From Pseudomonas sp. PSB18 (GTDB lineage: Bacteria > Pseudomonadota > Gammaproteobacteria > Pseudomonadales > Pseudomonadaceae), in assembly GCF_014596565.1 (NCBI RefSeq), contig NZ_NOIN01000003.1, positions 372,001-436,000 on the forward strand: a stretch of DNA of 64,000 nt, given 5' to 3'. Under the pieces are notes generated by a model. It searched no databases, had not been told where the DNA came from, and saw only the letters and a list, made by a program, of their open reading frames with translations. Positions 1-7,344 of this stretch are shown here, one piece after another (position 1 is the stretch's first letter; each line of letters opens with the position of its first letter). A program made the translations under genes and the position numbers.

Positions 1-39
1 CGGCTGTCCTTACCTGAGCTGCATGACGATCAGTTGCCT

Positions 40-606
40 CTACGCGTTCTCATCTTTTTCGGCCGCTTCATCGCTGTGCACCACCACCAACAACTGCGCC
101 TGAACATCCCCCACCGAACGCAGCCGATGGGGCTTCTGCGCATTGAAATGCAGGGCATCGCCGCGGTTCAGCAGCACGCGCTCGTTCATGAAATCCACTT
201 CCACCTGCCCCTCATGCACGAATAGAAACTCCTCCCCCGTGTGTTCCTTGAACGCGTGGTGCGCGGTGAATTCGGTCGCGGGGTAGAGGATGAAGGGCAG
301 CAGGCTGCGCTCCGAGACCTGATGGGCCAAGACCGCGTATTCGGAGCTGCCGCTGCTCGACGCCAGCGAGCGCCGGTCTTCGCTGCGCACCAGGCTGTAG
401 CTGTCGAGGGAGACGTTTTCTTCGGAGAACAATGCTTCGACGTTCACGTTCAGCGCCTTGGCGAGCTTGAGCGCGGTGGCGATGGAGGGCGTGCTCAGCC
501 CGCGTTCCACCTTGGACAGATAGCTCTTGGTCATCCCGGTTTTTTCGGCCAGGACGTCCAGTGTCATGCCGAGTTTTTTCCTGAGCAATTTCAAGCGAAT
601 GGACAT
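40..606 (-). CDS. XRE-cupin transcriptional regulator
   Basis: A 188-residue DNA-binding regulator with a helix-turn-helix of the XRE type at about residues 3-58 (LGMTLDVLAEKTGMTKSYLS region) and a C-terminal cupin of about residues 115-180 that probably binds a small effector. The ATG at 606 is preferred because the HTH begins right after it; an upstream in-frame start would add 17 unrelated residues. It faces the class II aldolase gene at 757, with a palindrome at 651-667 between them, so it probably controls that operon and itself. The effector is unknown. Confidence 0.88.
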   Translation of the reverse strand: MSIRLKLLRKKLGMTLDVLAEKTGMTKSYLSKVERGLSTPSIATALKLAKALNVNVEALFSEENVSLDSYSLVRSEDRRSLASSSGSSEYAVLAHQVSERSLLPFILYPATEFTAHHAFKEHTGEEFLFVHEGQVEVDFMNERVLLNRGDALHFNAQKPHRLRSVGDVQAQLLVVVHSDEAAEKDENA

Positions 607-650
607 AGGTAACCAACATTTCCTGGGAAACGGACAATCAATGGTTGCAA

Positions 651-686
651 ATGACACTTTGTGTCATATAGTATTTTTTGTGTCAT
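651..686. promoter_or_regulatory. Palindromic operator plus half-site between XRE-cupin gene and aldolase operon
   Basis: ATGACAC-TTT-GTGTCAT at 651-667 is a perfect 7-bp inverted repeat with a 3-base spacer. A third GTGTCAT follows at 680-686, separated from the second half by an A/T-rich stretch that could hold a -10 element. The position between divergent genes fits an operator for the XRE-cupin protein. The site is seen; the binding is inferred. Confidence 0.55.
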
Positions 687-756
687 TAGCACCTTCCTTT
701 CACAGCTTCCATGACGCGGATCAAGAACGGTCAAAGAACGAATCAGGAGAACGGAT

Positions 757-1539
757 ATGAGCAAGACACTGGCGACGCCCAAGGACCAGTTGGTCCAGCA
801 CGCTGTCAACCAGATGCAAAAAACACTGCCGGATAATACGTGGACTGTACGACAAAAGCTGGCACTCACCTGCCGCATCCTGTTCGAAAACGGTCACGAC
901 TCGGGCCTGGCCGGGCAGATTACTGCGCGCGGGCCGCAGCCGGGCACCTACTACACCCAGCAATTGGGCCTGGGCTTCGACGAAATCACCGCCGGCAATC
1001 TGCTGCTGATCAATGAAGACCTGGAGGTGCTGGAGGGTCACGGCATTCCCAACCCGGCCAACCGCTTTCACACCTGGGTCTACCGCGCCCGGCCGGATGT
1101 GAACTGCATCATCCACACCCACCCGACCCACATCGCTGCGCTGTCGATGCTGGAGGTGCCTTTGCAGATTTCCCACATGGACCTCTGCCCGCTCTACGAA
1201 GACTGCGCGTTTTTGGAGGGCTGGCCGGGTGTGCCGGTGGGCAATGAGGAAGGCGAATTGATCGCCGGCGCCCTGGGCGACAAGCGCGCCATCCTGCTTT
1301 CCCACCACGGCCAGTTGTCCACCGGCGCCACGGTGGAGGAAGCCTGCAACATCGCCCAACTGATCGAACGCGCCGCGAAGCTGCAACTGCTGGCCATGGC
1401 CGCCGGCGAGGTGAAGCCGATCCTGCCGCACCTGGGCCGCGAAGCCCATGACTGGATCGCCCGCCCCAAGCGTCACGCCGCCGCCTTCGACTATTACGCC
1501 CGGCAGAACCTGCGCCAACACGCCGATTGCCTGAACTGA
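757..1539 (+). CDS. Class II aldolase/adducin family protein
   Basis: A 260-residue cytosolic, probably Zn-dependent aldolase or epimerase of the FucA/AraD/adducin fold. The metal-binding IIHTHP motif gives His120 and His122, and a further LLSHHG motif lies near residues 181-185. The SGLAGQITAR stretch near 49-58 matches the family substrate-binding loop. An AGGAGA ribosome site stands just before the ATG. It is followed after 19 bp by a DapA-like gene, so the two probably serve one small catabolic route. The substrate cannot be read from sequence. Confidence 0.88.
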   Translation: MSKTLATPKDQLVQHAVNQMQKTLPDNTWTVRQKLALTCRILFENGHDSGLAGQITARGPQPGTYYTQQLGLGFDEITAGNLLLINEDLEVLEGHGIPNPANRFHTWVYRARPDVNCIIHTHPTHIAALSMLEVPLQISHMDLCPLYEDCAFLEGWPGVPVGNEEGELIAGALGDKRAILLSHHGQLSTGATVEEACNIAQLIERAAKLQLLAMAAGEVKPILPHLGREAHDWIARPKRHAAAFDYYARQNLRQHADCLN

Positions 1540-1558
1540 ACCCATTAGGAGCCACGCC

Positions 1559-2446
1559 ATGTCTACCCCCAATATCCACGGCATCATCGGTTACACCATC
1601 ACTCCCTTCTCCGCCGACGGCCAAGGCTTGGACCTGAACGCACTGGGCCGGTCCATCGACCGCCTGATCGACAGCGGCGTCCACGCCATCGCGCCTTTGG
1701 GCAGCACCGGCGAGGGCGCTTACCTGAGCGATGCGGAGTGGGATCAGGTCAGCGAGTTCAGCATTGCCCGCGTCGCCGGCCGGGTGCCGACGGTGGTCAG
1801 CGTGTCGGACCTGACCACCGCCAAGGCGGTACGCCGCGCACGTTTTGCCCAAGCGAAAGGTGCCGATGCAGTGATGGTGTTGCCGGCCTCTTACTGGAAA
1901 CTGAGCGAGGCGGAAATCCTGGCGCACTACCAGGCCATCGGCGCCAGCATCGACCTGCCCATCATGCTCTACAACAACCCGGCCACCAGCGGCATCGACA
2001 TGTCCGTGGAGCTGATTTTGCGGATTTTCAACGCGGTGGCGAACGTCACCATGGTCAAGGAGAGCACCGGCGACATCCAGCGCATGCACAAGCTGCAGCT
2101 GTTGGGCGAGGGACAGGTGCCGTTCTACAACGGTTGCAACCCACTGGCCCTGGAAGCCTTCGCGGCCGGCGCCAAAGGCTGGTGCACCGCAGCGCCGAAC
2201 CTGATCCCGCAGCTCAACCTCGACCTGTATGACGCCGTGCTGGCCAACGACCTGGAGCGGGCCCGGGCGCTGTTCTATCGTCAACTGCCGCTGCTGGACT
2301 TCATCCTCAAGGGCGGCTTGCCGGCCACCATCAAGGCCGGTCTGTGCAGTCTTGGCCTGGAAGTCGGTGATCCGCGCTTGCCGGTGTTCCCGCTCGACGA
2401 GGCGCGCATTAACCAACTGCAGACGATGTTGAATCAATTGCGCTGA
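1559..2446 (+). CDS. Dihydrodipicolinate synthase/N-acetylneuraminate lyase family protein
   Basis: A 295-residue TIM-barrel class I aldolase. It has the PLGSTGEGAYLS phosphate/carboxylate loop near 47-57, a catalytic tyrosine in IMLYNNPAT (Tyr138) and the Schiff-base lysine in VTMVKESTGD (Lys167), so it should be active. It is the second gene after the class II aldolase and is probably co-transcribed. Setting beside a catabolic aldolase and an XRE-cupin regulator argues for a sugar-acid or keto-acid substrate rather than lysine biosynthesis. That assignment is an inference. Confidence 0.88.
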   Translation: MSTPNIHGIIGYTITPFSADGQGLDLNALGRSIDRLIDSGVHAIAPLGSTGEGAYLSDAEWDQVSEFSIARVAGRVPTVVSVSDLTTAKAVRRARFAQAKGADAVMVLPASYWKLSEAEILAHYQAIGASIDLPIMLYNNPATSGIDMSVELILRIFNAVANVTMVKESTGDIQRMHKLQLLGEGQVPFYNGCNPLALEAFAAGAKGWCTAAPNLIPQLNLDLYDAVLANDLERARALFYRQLPLLDFILKGGLPATIKAGLCSLGLEVGDPRLPVFPLDEARINQLQTMLNQLR

Positions 2447-2541
2447 ATCACGCTGGGCCCTTGCGACCGACAGGTGGGCCATCCTGTTCGGTCGCTGTTG
2501 TCCTAATGGGTGAGCACCGCCATGACCATCGAGGCAATGAG

Positions 2542-2826
2542 ATGAACACCTATCGCCCCTTGAACTGCGACCTGCATGACTACCTGGAGATCGCCTGCCT
2601 CTACGGCTACACGCTGGACATAGAACTGACTGACGGCCAACGCCTGACAGCCCGTGCGATCACCACGCGTACCGCTCACACGCGGGAAGAGTTTCTTGAG
2701 GTTGAAACCGCGGAGGGTCGTCGGGAGATACGTCTGGATCACTTATTGGCGATTACGCCGCTGGATGAGCACGCCAGGTTTGGACGGGTTGTGCTGGCAC
2801 TAGGTGACCAGCCTTTGGACGCTTAG
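2542..2826 (+). CDS. Rho-binding antiterminator (Rof/YaeO family)
   Basis: A 94-residue protein resembling Rof, a small beta-barrel inhibitor that binds Rho and blocks its RNA contact. The opening NCDLHDYLEIACLYGY segment is the family hallmark, followed by a short beta-rich body (LDIELTDGQRLTARA). The ATG at 2542 is used; an upstream frame start at 2461 would add 27 residues with no family likeness. Its end overlaps the opposing DUF2442 gene by four bases. Confidence 0.75.
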   Translation: MNTYRPLNCDLHDYLEIACLYGYTLDIELTDGQRLTARAITTRTAHTREEFLEVETAEGRREIRLDHLLAITPLDEHARFGRVVLALGDQPLDA

Positions 2827-3098
2827 CTAGGCATCACCTCACCGGCCTGTTCCAACGCCAACCGGTGCAAGGTAACAGCGGCGAGTTCAAGCTCATCACC
2901 CCAGCTCACATCGAAACCCCATTCGCCCAATTGGGCGGTGGCGAACAGCGACAGGTCTTCCAAGGGTTTGAGCGCCGGAAATTGGCGAACGTGTTCGCGC
3001 AGGTCCACGTCGTAGCGCTTACCGTTGACGAACTCCACCTGCAAGGCATGTTTGCCAGGGGCAGGTTTCACGCTTTTTATTTTGCCCTTGCTGATCAT
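2823..3098 (-). CDS. DUF2442 domain protein
   Basis: A 91-residue protein of the DUF2442 family (KVKSVKP-like start, VEFVNGKRYDVDL core, FPALKPLED). DUF2442 genes commonly sit behind a DUF4160 gene, and the pair is often described as toxin-antitoxin-like, though its biochemistry is not settled. Here only a 43-codon C-terminal scrap of a possible partner remains just upstream (3102-3233), which suggests the pair is no longer intact. It converges on the Rof-like gene. Confidence 0.8.
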   Translation of the reverse strand: MISKGKIKSVKPAPGKHALQVEFVNGKRYDVDLREHVRQFPALKPLEDLSLFATAQLGEWGFDVSWGDELELAAVTLHRLALEQAGEVMPS

Positions 3099-3101
3099 CG
3101 G

Positions 3102-3233
3102 TCATCTCCTCCAGCTTTGTTCATCCCACACCCGTTGCAAGTCAACGGTGTGAGTTGCCGCCCACGCCAAGGCGGCTTTCAAGGCTTGGGGGTTGGCCCC
3201 TTTACCGAGCACCTTTAGTCCATCGATACCCGC
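3102..3233 (-). pseudogene. Possible DUF4160 C-terminal remnant
   Basis: An open stretch of 43 codons ends three bases before the DUF2442 start and reads GKGANPQALKAALAWAATHT then VDLQRVWDEQSWRR. The ALAWAA..VDLQRVWDE pattern resembles the final helix of DUF4160 proteins, which normally precede DUF2442. There is no good start codon, and a stop lies immediately upstream, so the N-terminal two thirds are missing. The family call rests on a short segment. Confidence 0.4.
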
Positions 3234-3366
3234 TTACTGATAAGCCGTGACAAACTACCGGCGAGGTCCAAGACGCACAAGCCAGCGGATTCTGGCGTAG
3301 TTGTAGGCAAAGGCTGGTTTTATCAAGCTTATTAAGCGCCACCAGATGCAACGTTGGTTTGGGGCC

Positions 3367-3404
3367 GCTGCGCAGCCCAGCGGGGATAAATCCCCTCGCC
3401 ACAG
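3367..3404. repeat. GGGGATAAATCCCC-type palindromic repeat
   Basis: GCTGCGCAGCCCAGCGGGG followed by ATAAATCCCCTCGCCACAG. It carries its own inverted repeat (GGGGATAAATCCCC). A shorter relative with the same TCCCCTCGCCACA end is at 38670-38699. This is a second REP family, distinct from the GTGGGAGC type. Confidence 0.7.
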
Positions 3405-3644
3405 ATTGAGGGGGTCTGGGTAGCGGGTTGTACCAGGCTGCCAAGTGCTGCCTCCTGATGCGGCTGTGTTTAGACCATTACTCCACATACCTCACATCAA
3501 ACGACCCCCTAAAAATTTGGCCTTCCGTATCAGCGAAAGATAGCCCCCTCAAAAGAAATACCCATCGAGTACTGTCAGAAGTAACAGCTGGTAAGATCCT
3601 TTTAATGAGCTGGTTATGAGAGATCTGCAAAAAACGCAATAACC

Positions 3645-3726
3645 GTGGGAGCAAAGCTTGCTCGCGATGGCGGTAGTCAATCGGCAATAACGGCCTGCCG
3701 CGATCGCGAGCAAGCTTTGCTCCCAC
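3645..3726. repeat. REP inverted pair (GTGGGAGCAAAGCTTGCTCGCGAT type)
   Basis: Two REP sequences in opposite orientation around a 35-base spacer. Both arms carry the AAGCTTGCTCGCGAT variant also found at 10805-10897. It lies between the DUF2442 region and the PAS-GGDEF gene. Confidence 0.85.
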
Positions 3727-3898
3727 AGGTTTTGCAGCGTTTGATCCTGCTGTTTCTTCTAGCCGCCCGGCAAAAATCTTTCGCTTTATCCCCTCCCGCA
3801 AAGCTCCCATCCGCTCCAGCAAAGTCGCCGCGCCCTCTCCCCCTCGATAATGCCCGCTTCGCTTGCAGTCCCCTTACCCGCCAGCCCCGTGTAAACCC

Positions 3899-4984
3899 AT
3901 GAACCTGAGTACCTTCATCCGTAGCTATTGCCTCAAGTCCAGGCTCGCCACCAATGCGCTGATCCAACTGCACCGGGCGTTCTCTTTCATGGCCAGTCAT
4001 CTGGCGCAGTTGGGGTTCGATTCCGAGCGGTGGCCGGTGCCCGTCGATGAGGCTGCCGTGGACAGGCAGGCCAATGCCATCTGCCCGGAGCTGGCCGCTA
4101 CCGTGTTCAGCCATGCGCGGGAAGGGGCGATGCTGGTCGACCCCTTCGGGCGGGTCATCGGTGTGAACGAAGCGTTCACGCGCCTGACCGGTTACGGGGA
4201 AGACGAGGTCAGGGGCCGGGACTTGAATTCCCATCGCATGGTGCGGCGGCTCGCGGCGTTTTATGCGCCGATGAAGAACGCACTGGATTTCCACGGGCAC
4301 TGGTCCGGGGAAATCCAGAGCAGCCACAAGGACGGCCGGGAGATGACGTCGCGCATCAGCATCAGTGCCGTGCATGACCGGCACGGCAATGTTCGACATT
4401 ACGTGGCGCTGCTCAGCGACATGACGCAGATAAAGCAGCGCCTGCAGTTGCTGGAGCGCGACGCCCGGTATGACGCGCTCACGCAACTGCCCAATCGGTT
4501 GCTGTTGGCCGAGCGGATGCGCCAGGCCCTGGGCAAGGCGCGTCTCCTTCAGCAGAAGGTGGCGATTGCGTTTATCGACCTTGATGGGTTCAAGGCCTTG
4601 AACGACAGCTATGGGCATGACTGGGGCGATCGGGTGTTGCAGATTGTCGCCGCACGAATCAACGCGACACTGCGTGAGAGCGACACCCTGGCACGGCTCG
4701 GCGGGGATGAGTTCATTGCCGGGCTGGTGGGGCTACAGGAAGTGGAAGACAGCGAGCCATTGCTCAAGCGCATGCTGCAAGCGGCCAGCGCACCCATCCT
4801 GATCGGCGCCCAGACGGTGGAGATCTCCGCCAGTATCGGCGTGGCGTTTTTCCCCGAGCACGGTCAGGAGATCGACGCGCTGATCAGCAAGGCAGACCAG
4901 GCGATGTACCTGTCGAAAAAGGCCGGCGGCAACCGTCTGGCGTTTTGTCCGACCCGCTTCATTTCCCTCAATAACGGAGCCTGA
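3899..4984 (+). CDS. PAS-GGDEF diguanylate cyclase
   Basis: A 361-residue predicted diguanylate cyclase making c-di-GMP from two GTP. A PAS domain covers about residues 70-180 (SHAREGAMLVDPFGRVIGVN, with the PAC segment ending in LLSDMTQIKQR). The GGDEF domain covers about 187-350 with an intact GGDEF at 268-272 and an allosteric I-site RESD at 259-262. No membrane segment is evident, so it is likely cytosolic. The ATG at 3899 is chosen over an upstream in-frame start. It converges on the TonB receptor gene with a 17-base overlap. Confidence 0.9.
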   Translation: MNLSTFIRSYCLKSRLATNALIQLHRAFSFMASHLAQLGFDSERWPVPVDEAAVDRQANAICPELAATVFSHAREGAMLVDPFGRVIGVNEAFTRLTGYGEDEVRGRDLNSHRMVRRLAAFYAPMKNALDFHGHWSGEIQSSHKDGREMTSRISISAVHDRHGNVRHYVALLSDMTQIKQRLQLLERDARYDALTQLPNRLLLAERMRQALGKARLLQQKVAIAFIDLDGFKALNDSYGHDWGDRVLQIVAARINATLRESDTLARLGGDEFIAGLVGLQEVEDSEPLLKRMLQAASAPILIGAQTVEISASIGVAFFPEHGQEIDALISKADQAMYLSKKAGGNRLAFCPTRFISLNNGA

Positions 4985-7343
4985 CGGTGGTGCCGACGGT
5001 TCTTTCGCTGCCGGTCATCACCCCGTAGTCACCGGCGCCGAGCAGTGAATAGACGGCGGTGATGTAGTGGCGGTCGAACAGGTTGCGCACCCAACCTTCC
5101 ACTTCCCACCCATGGTCCTGACTGCGCAGCCCCAGGCGCAGGTTGGTAAGGCCGTAGCTGGGCTGATAGCTGCCCTCGCCGCCTTCGAGGGTGCCGTAGT
5201 AGCCGCTCCGGAAGCTGTAGTCGATGCCGCTGTAGGCTTCCAGCCCATACGGCAGCGGATGGGTATGGTCCAGGCCGCTGCTGAGGCTCCACTCCGGCGC
5301 GTTGTAAAGCCGCTCGCCGCTGAGATCGCAGGTCCACTGGCCCGAGGCCGGTGGGCACGGTGCGTTGGAGAAACTGCGATAACGTGCGTCGCTCCAGGCC
5401 AGGCCCAGGCGCCCGGTGAGCCGGGGGGCCAATTGCCAGGCCGAATCCAGTTCAACGCCGCGCAGGCGTACCTTGCCGACGTTGATCAGGTTGTCCCGTA
5501 GCGGTGGCGCGAACACCGATGTCGAGGGGCTGTAGGTGAGCGCTTGATAGTTGTCGACATCGGTCTGGTAGACGGCAACATCAAGCAGCGCGCGCTCATT
5601 CCAGAAGCGCGTCTTCATGCCCAGCTCCAGCGAGGTGGCGCGCTCCGGCTCGAAGGTGGGCGCGGCGAACGGCCCGACCACGTCGAAGTTGATGCCGCCC
5701 GCCTTGTAGCCGCGGGACCAACTGACGTAGCCCATCACGGCATCGCTGAAGCGGTAGCTGGCGCTGAGCAGGCCGGAGACGTTGTCTTCCTCGATCGAGT
5801 CCTGGCGGTAATAATCCCCCCCGAGGGCGATGTCCCGCAGCAATTGGCCGCCCGCCTGGAACGTCGGTGGCAGGCCGGCCAGCGAGGCGAGGTTGCTGAC
5901 GTCGCGGGAGATCCAGCCGTCCTTGCGCTCCTGGCTGTAACGCAGGCCACCGGTCAGTTCGAGAAGGTCGACGGGGCGCCAGGACACCTGACCGAACACG
6001 GCCCGGCTGTCGCCCTTCTGCTCGCCGTCGTAACGTTGCCGGGCGCCGTCCAGCAGTTGGGTCGGCACCTGCCGTGGATCGGTGAAGGTGATGCCATAGA
6101 GCTTCTGCAATTGCGCCAACTGGTCGCCGACGAACCAGGGCGCGGCGTCCTTGCCGAATTCGACGTCGATGTCACGATCGAGCTGCTGGCGCAGGTAGTA
6201 GAGCCCGGCGACATAGTCGATGGAGGAGCCGACGGTGCCGGACAGGCGCCATTCCTGACTGAATTGCCGGTGCCCCAGCTCGGTCTCGGACTGAGCCACC
6301 GACAGCGCGGTGCTATCGCCGTCGCGGGTGGCGCGGTAGTCCCAGTCACGGTAGGCGGTGATGCTGGTCAGGCGCATCGCCTCGTCCAGGTCCCAGTTCA
6401 ATTCCAGGGAGACACCGTCCTGCAGGGTCTGCGGGTGCCCCGGTGCGTCGATACGCACGTCACGTTGGTAAGGGTCGGGCGCAGGCAGCGGATAGCCAAC
6501 GAACCGGGCCCGCTGGCGCGTCTGCTGGCTGTAGTGGTTGACCAGCAGTACGTTGCCGGCCTCGTTTTGTCGGGCATGGTCCGCGATCAGGCGCGCGCTG
6601 AAATCCGCGTTCGGCGTCCACAGCAATTGCCCACGCAAGCCTTGGCTGTCGGCGTCACCGAGGCGGGCGCCGTCTTCCAGGTTTTCCACTTGTCCATCGA
6701 CCGAGCGTTCGAAGACGTTCAGTCGCCCGGCCAGTACATCGTCGTGCAACGCCCCGGAAACCGTCCCGCGATATTCACGCAGACCGTGCTCGCCGTAGCT
6801 GGCCTCCAGGTTGGCCTCGGGCTGGAACGTCGGTTGACGGGTGATGATGTTCAGCGCGCCCGCGGTGGTGTTCTTGCCGAACAGGGTGCCCTGGGGCCCG
6901 CGCAGTACTTCGATGCGCTCGATGTCCATCAACTCGGTGAAGGCCATGCCCTGGCGCGCCTGGTAGACGCCATCGACGTAGGTGCCGACGCTGCCTTCCA
7001 GGCCATCGTTGTAGGCGGTCGCGCCGAAACCGCGCAGGCCGAAGCCGGCATAGCGGGCGTCATGCCCGGACACCACCAGCCCGGGCACGCGCTGCTGGAT
7101 GTCTTGCAGCGTGTGCAGGCCGGCTTCGTCCAGTTGCTCGCCGTAGAGGACGTTGATCGGGATCGGCACCTGTTGCGGGTCTTCCTCGCGGCGGCGAGCG
7201 GTGACCGTGGTTTCCTCAAGGACCAGGGGAGCGGGTGACATGGCAGGCGTGGTCGGCGATGGCGCTTGTTCGGCATAGGCCCCCGTGCATGGCAATGCCG
7301 TCAAGCTGCCGAGCAGGAGCAGCCGGTAACGCCGACCGAGCAC
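4968..7343 (-). CDS. TonB-dependent outer-membrane receptor
   Basis: A 791-residue TonB-dependent receptor. A cleavable signal peptide ends near AYA-EQ (about residue 24), and a TonB-box-like EETTVTARRR lies at about 43-52. The plug domain runs to about residue 170 (RGPQGTLFGKNTTAGALNI) and a 22-strand-type barrel ends in TVRLRY. There is no N-terminal STN signalling domain. The start is GTG, one base after the kinase stop codon, so it is the third gene of a tightly packed unit with a two-component pair. The barrel resembles the broad iron/catechol or organic-ligand class; no substrate can be named. Confidence 0.92.
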   Translation of the reverse strand: MLGRRYRLLLLGSLTALPCTGAYAEQAPSPTTPAMSPAPLVLEETTVTARRREEDPQQVPIPINVLYGEQLDEAGLHTLQDIQQRVPGLVVSGHDARYAGFGLRGFGATAYNDGLEGSVGTYVDGVYQARQGMAFTELMDIERIEVLRGPQGTLFGKNTTAGALNIITRQPTFQPEANLEASYGEHGLREYRGTVSGALHDDVLAGRLNVFERSVDGQVENLEDGARLGDADSQGLRGQLLWTPNADFSARLIADHARQNEAGNVLLVNHYSQQTRQRARFVGYPLPAPDPYQRDVRIDAPGHPQTLQDGVSLELNWDLDEAMRLTSITAYRDWDYRATRDGDSTALSVAQSETELGHRQFSQEWRLSGTVGSSIDYVAGLYYLRQQLDRDIDVEFGKDAAPWFVGDQLAQLQKLYGITFTDPRQVPTQLLDGARQRYDGEQKGDSRAVFGQVSWRPVDLLELTGGLRYSQERKDGWISRDVSNLASLAGLPPTFQAGGQLLRDIALGGDYYRQDSIEEDNVSGLLSASYRFSDAVMGYVSWSRGYKAGGINFDVVGPFAAPTFEPERATSLELGMKTRFWNERALLDVAVYQTDVDNYQALTYSPSTSVFAPPLRDNLINVGKVRLRGVELDSAWQLAPRLTGRLGLAWSDARYRSFSNAPCPPASGQWTCDLSGERLYNAPEWSLSSGLDHTHPLPYGLEAYSGIDYSFRSGYYGTLEGGEGSYQPSYGLTNLRLGLRSQDHGWEVEGWVRNLFDRHYITAVYSLLGAGDYGVMTGSERTVGTTVRLRY

Positions 7344-7344
7344 G

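Larger units (their letters stand above)
3234..3898. other. Intergenic region with two repeat families and a possible gene remnant
   Basis: No convincing gene. It holds a GGGGATAAATCCCC-type repeat at 3367-3404, a REP inverted pair at 3645-3726, and between them a distinctly A/T-richer stretch of about 150 bases. On the minus strand 3478-3630 reads as an open C-terminus (TRWVFLLRGLSFADTEGQIF, then RGSFDVRYVE) with no start of its own, because the frame runs back into the REP. It may be the tail of a lost gene. Confidence 0.5.

Noticed and set aside
5544..7238. A 564-codon open frame opposite the TonB receptor gene
   Set aside because: It is fully antisense to a well-supported gene, has low-complexity V/A/G/Q-rich text and no domain; a G+C-driven shadow. 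The same holds for long antisense frames at 17601-19106, 32897-34963, 38758-40302 and 48508-49881.
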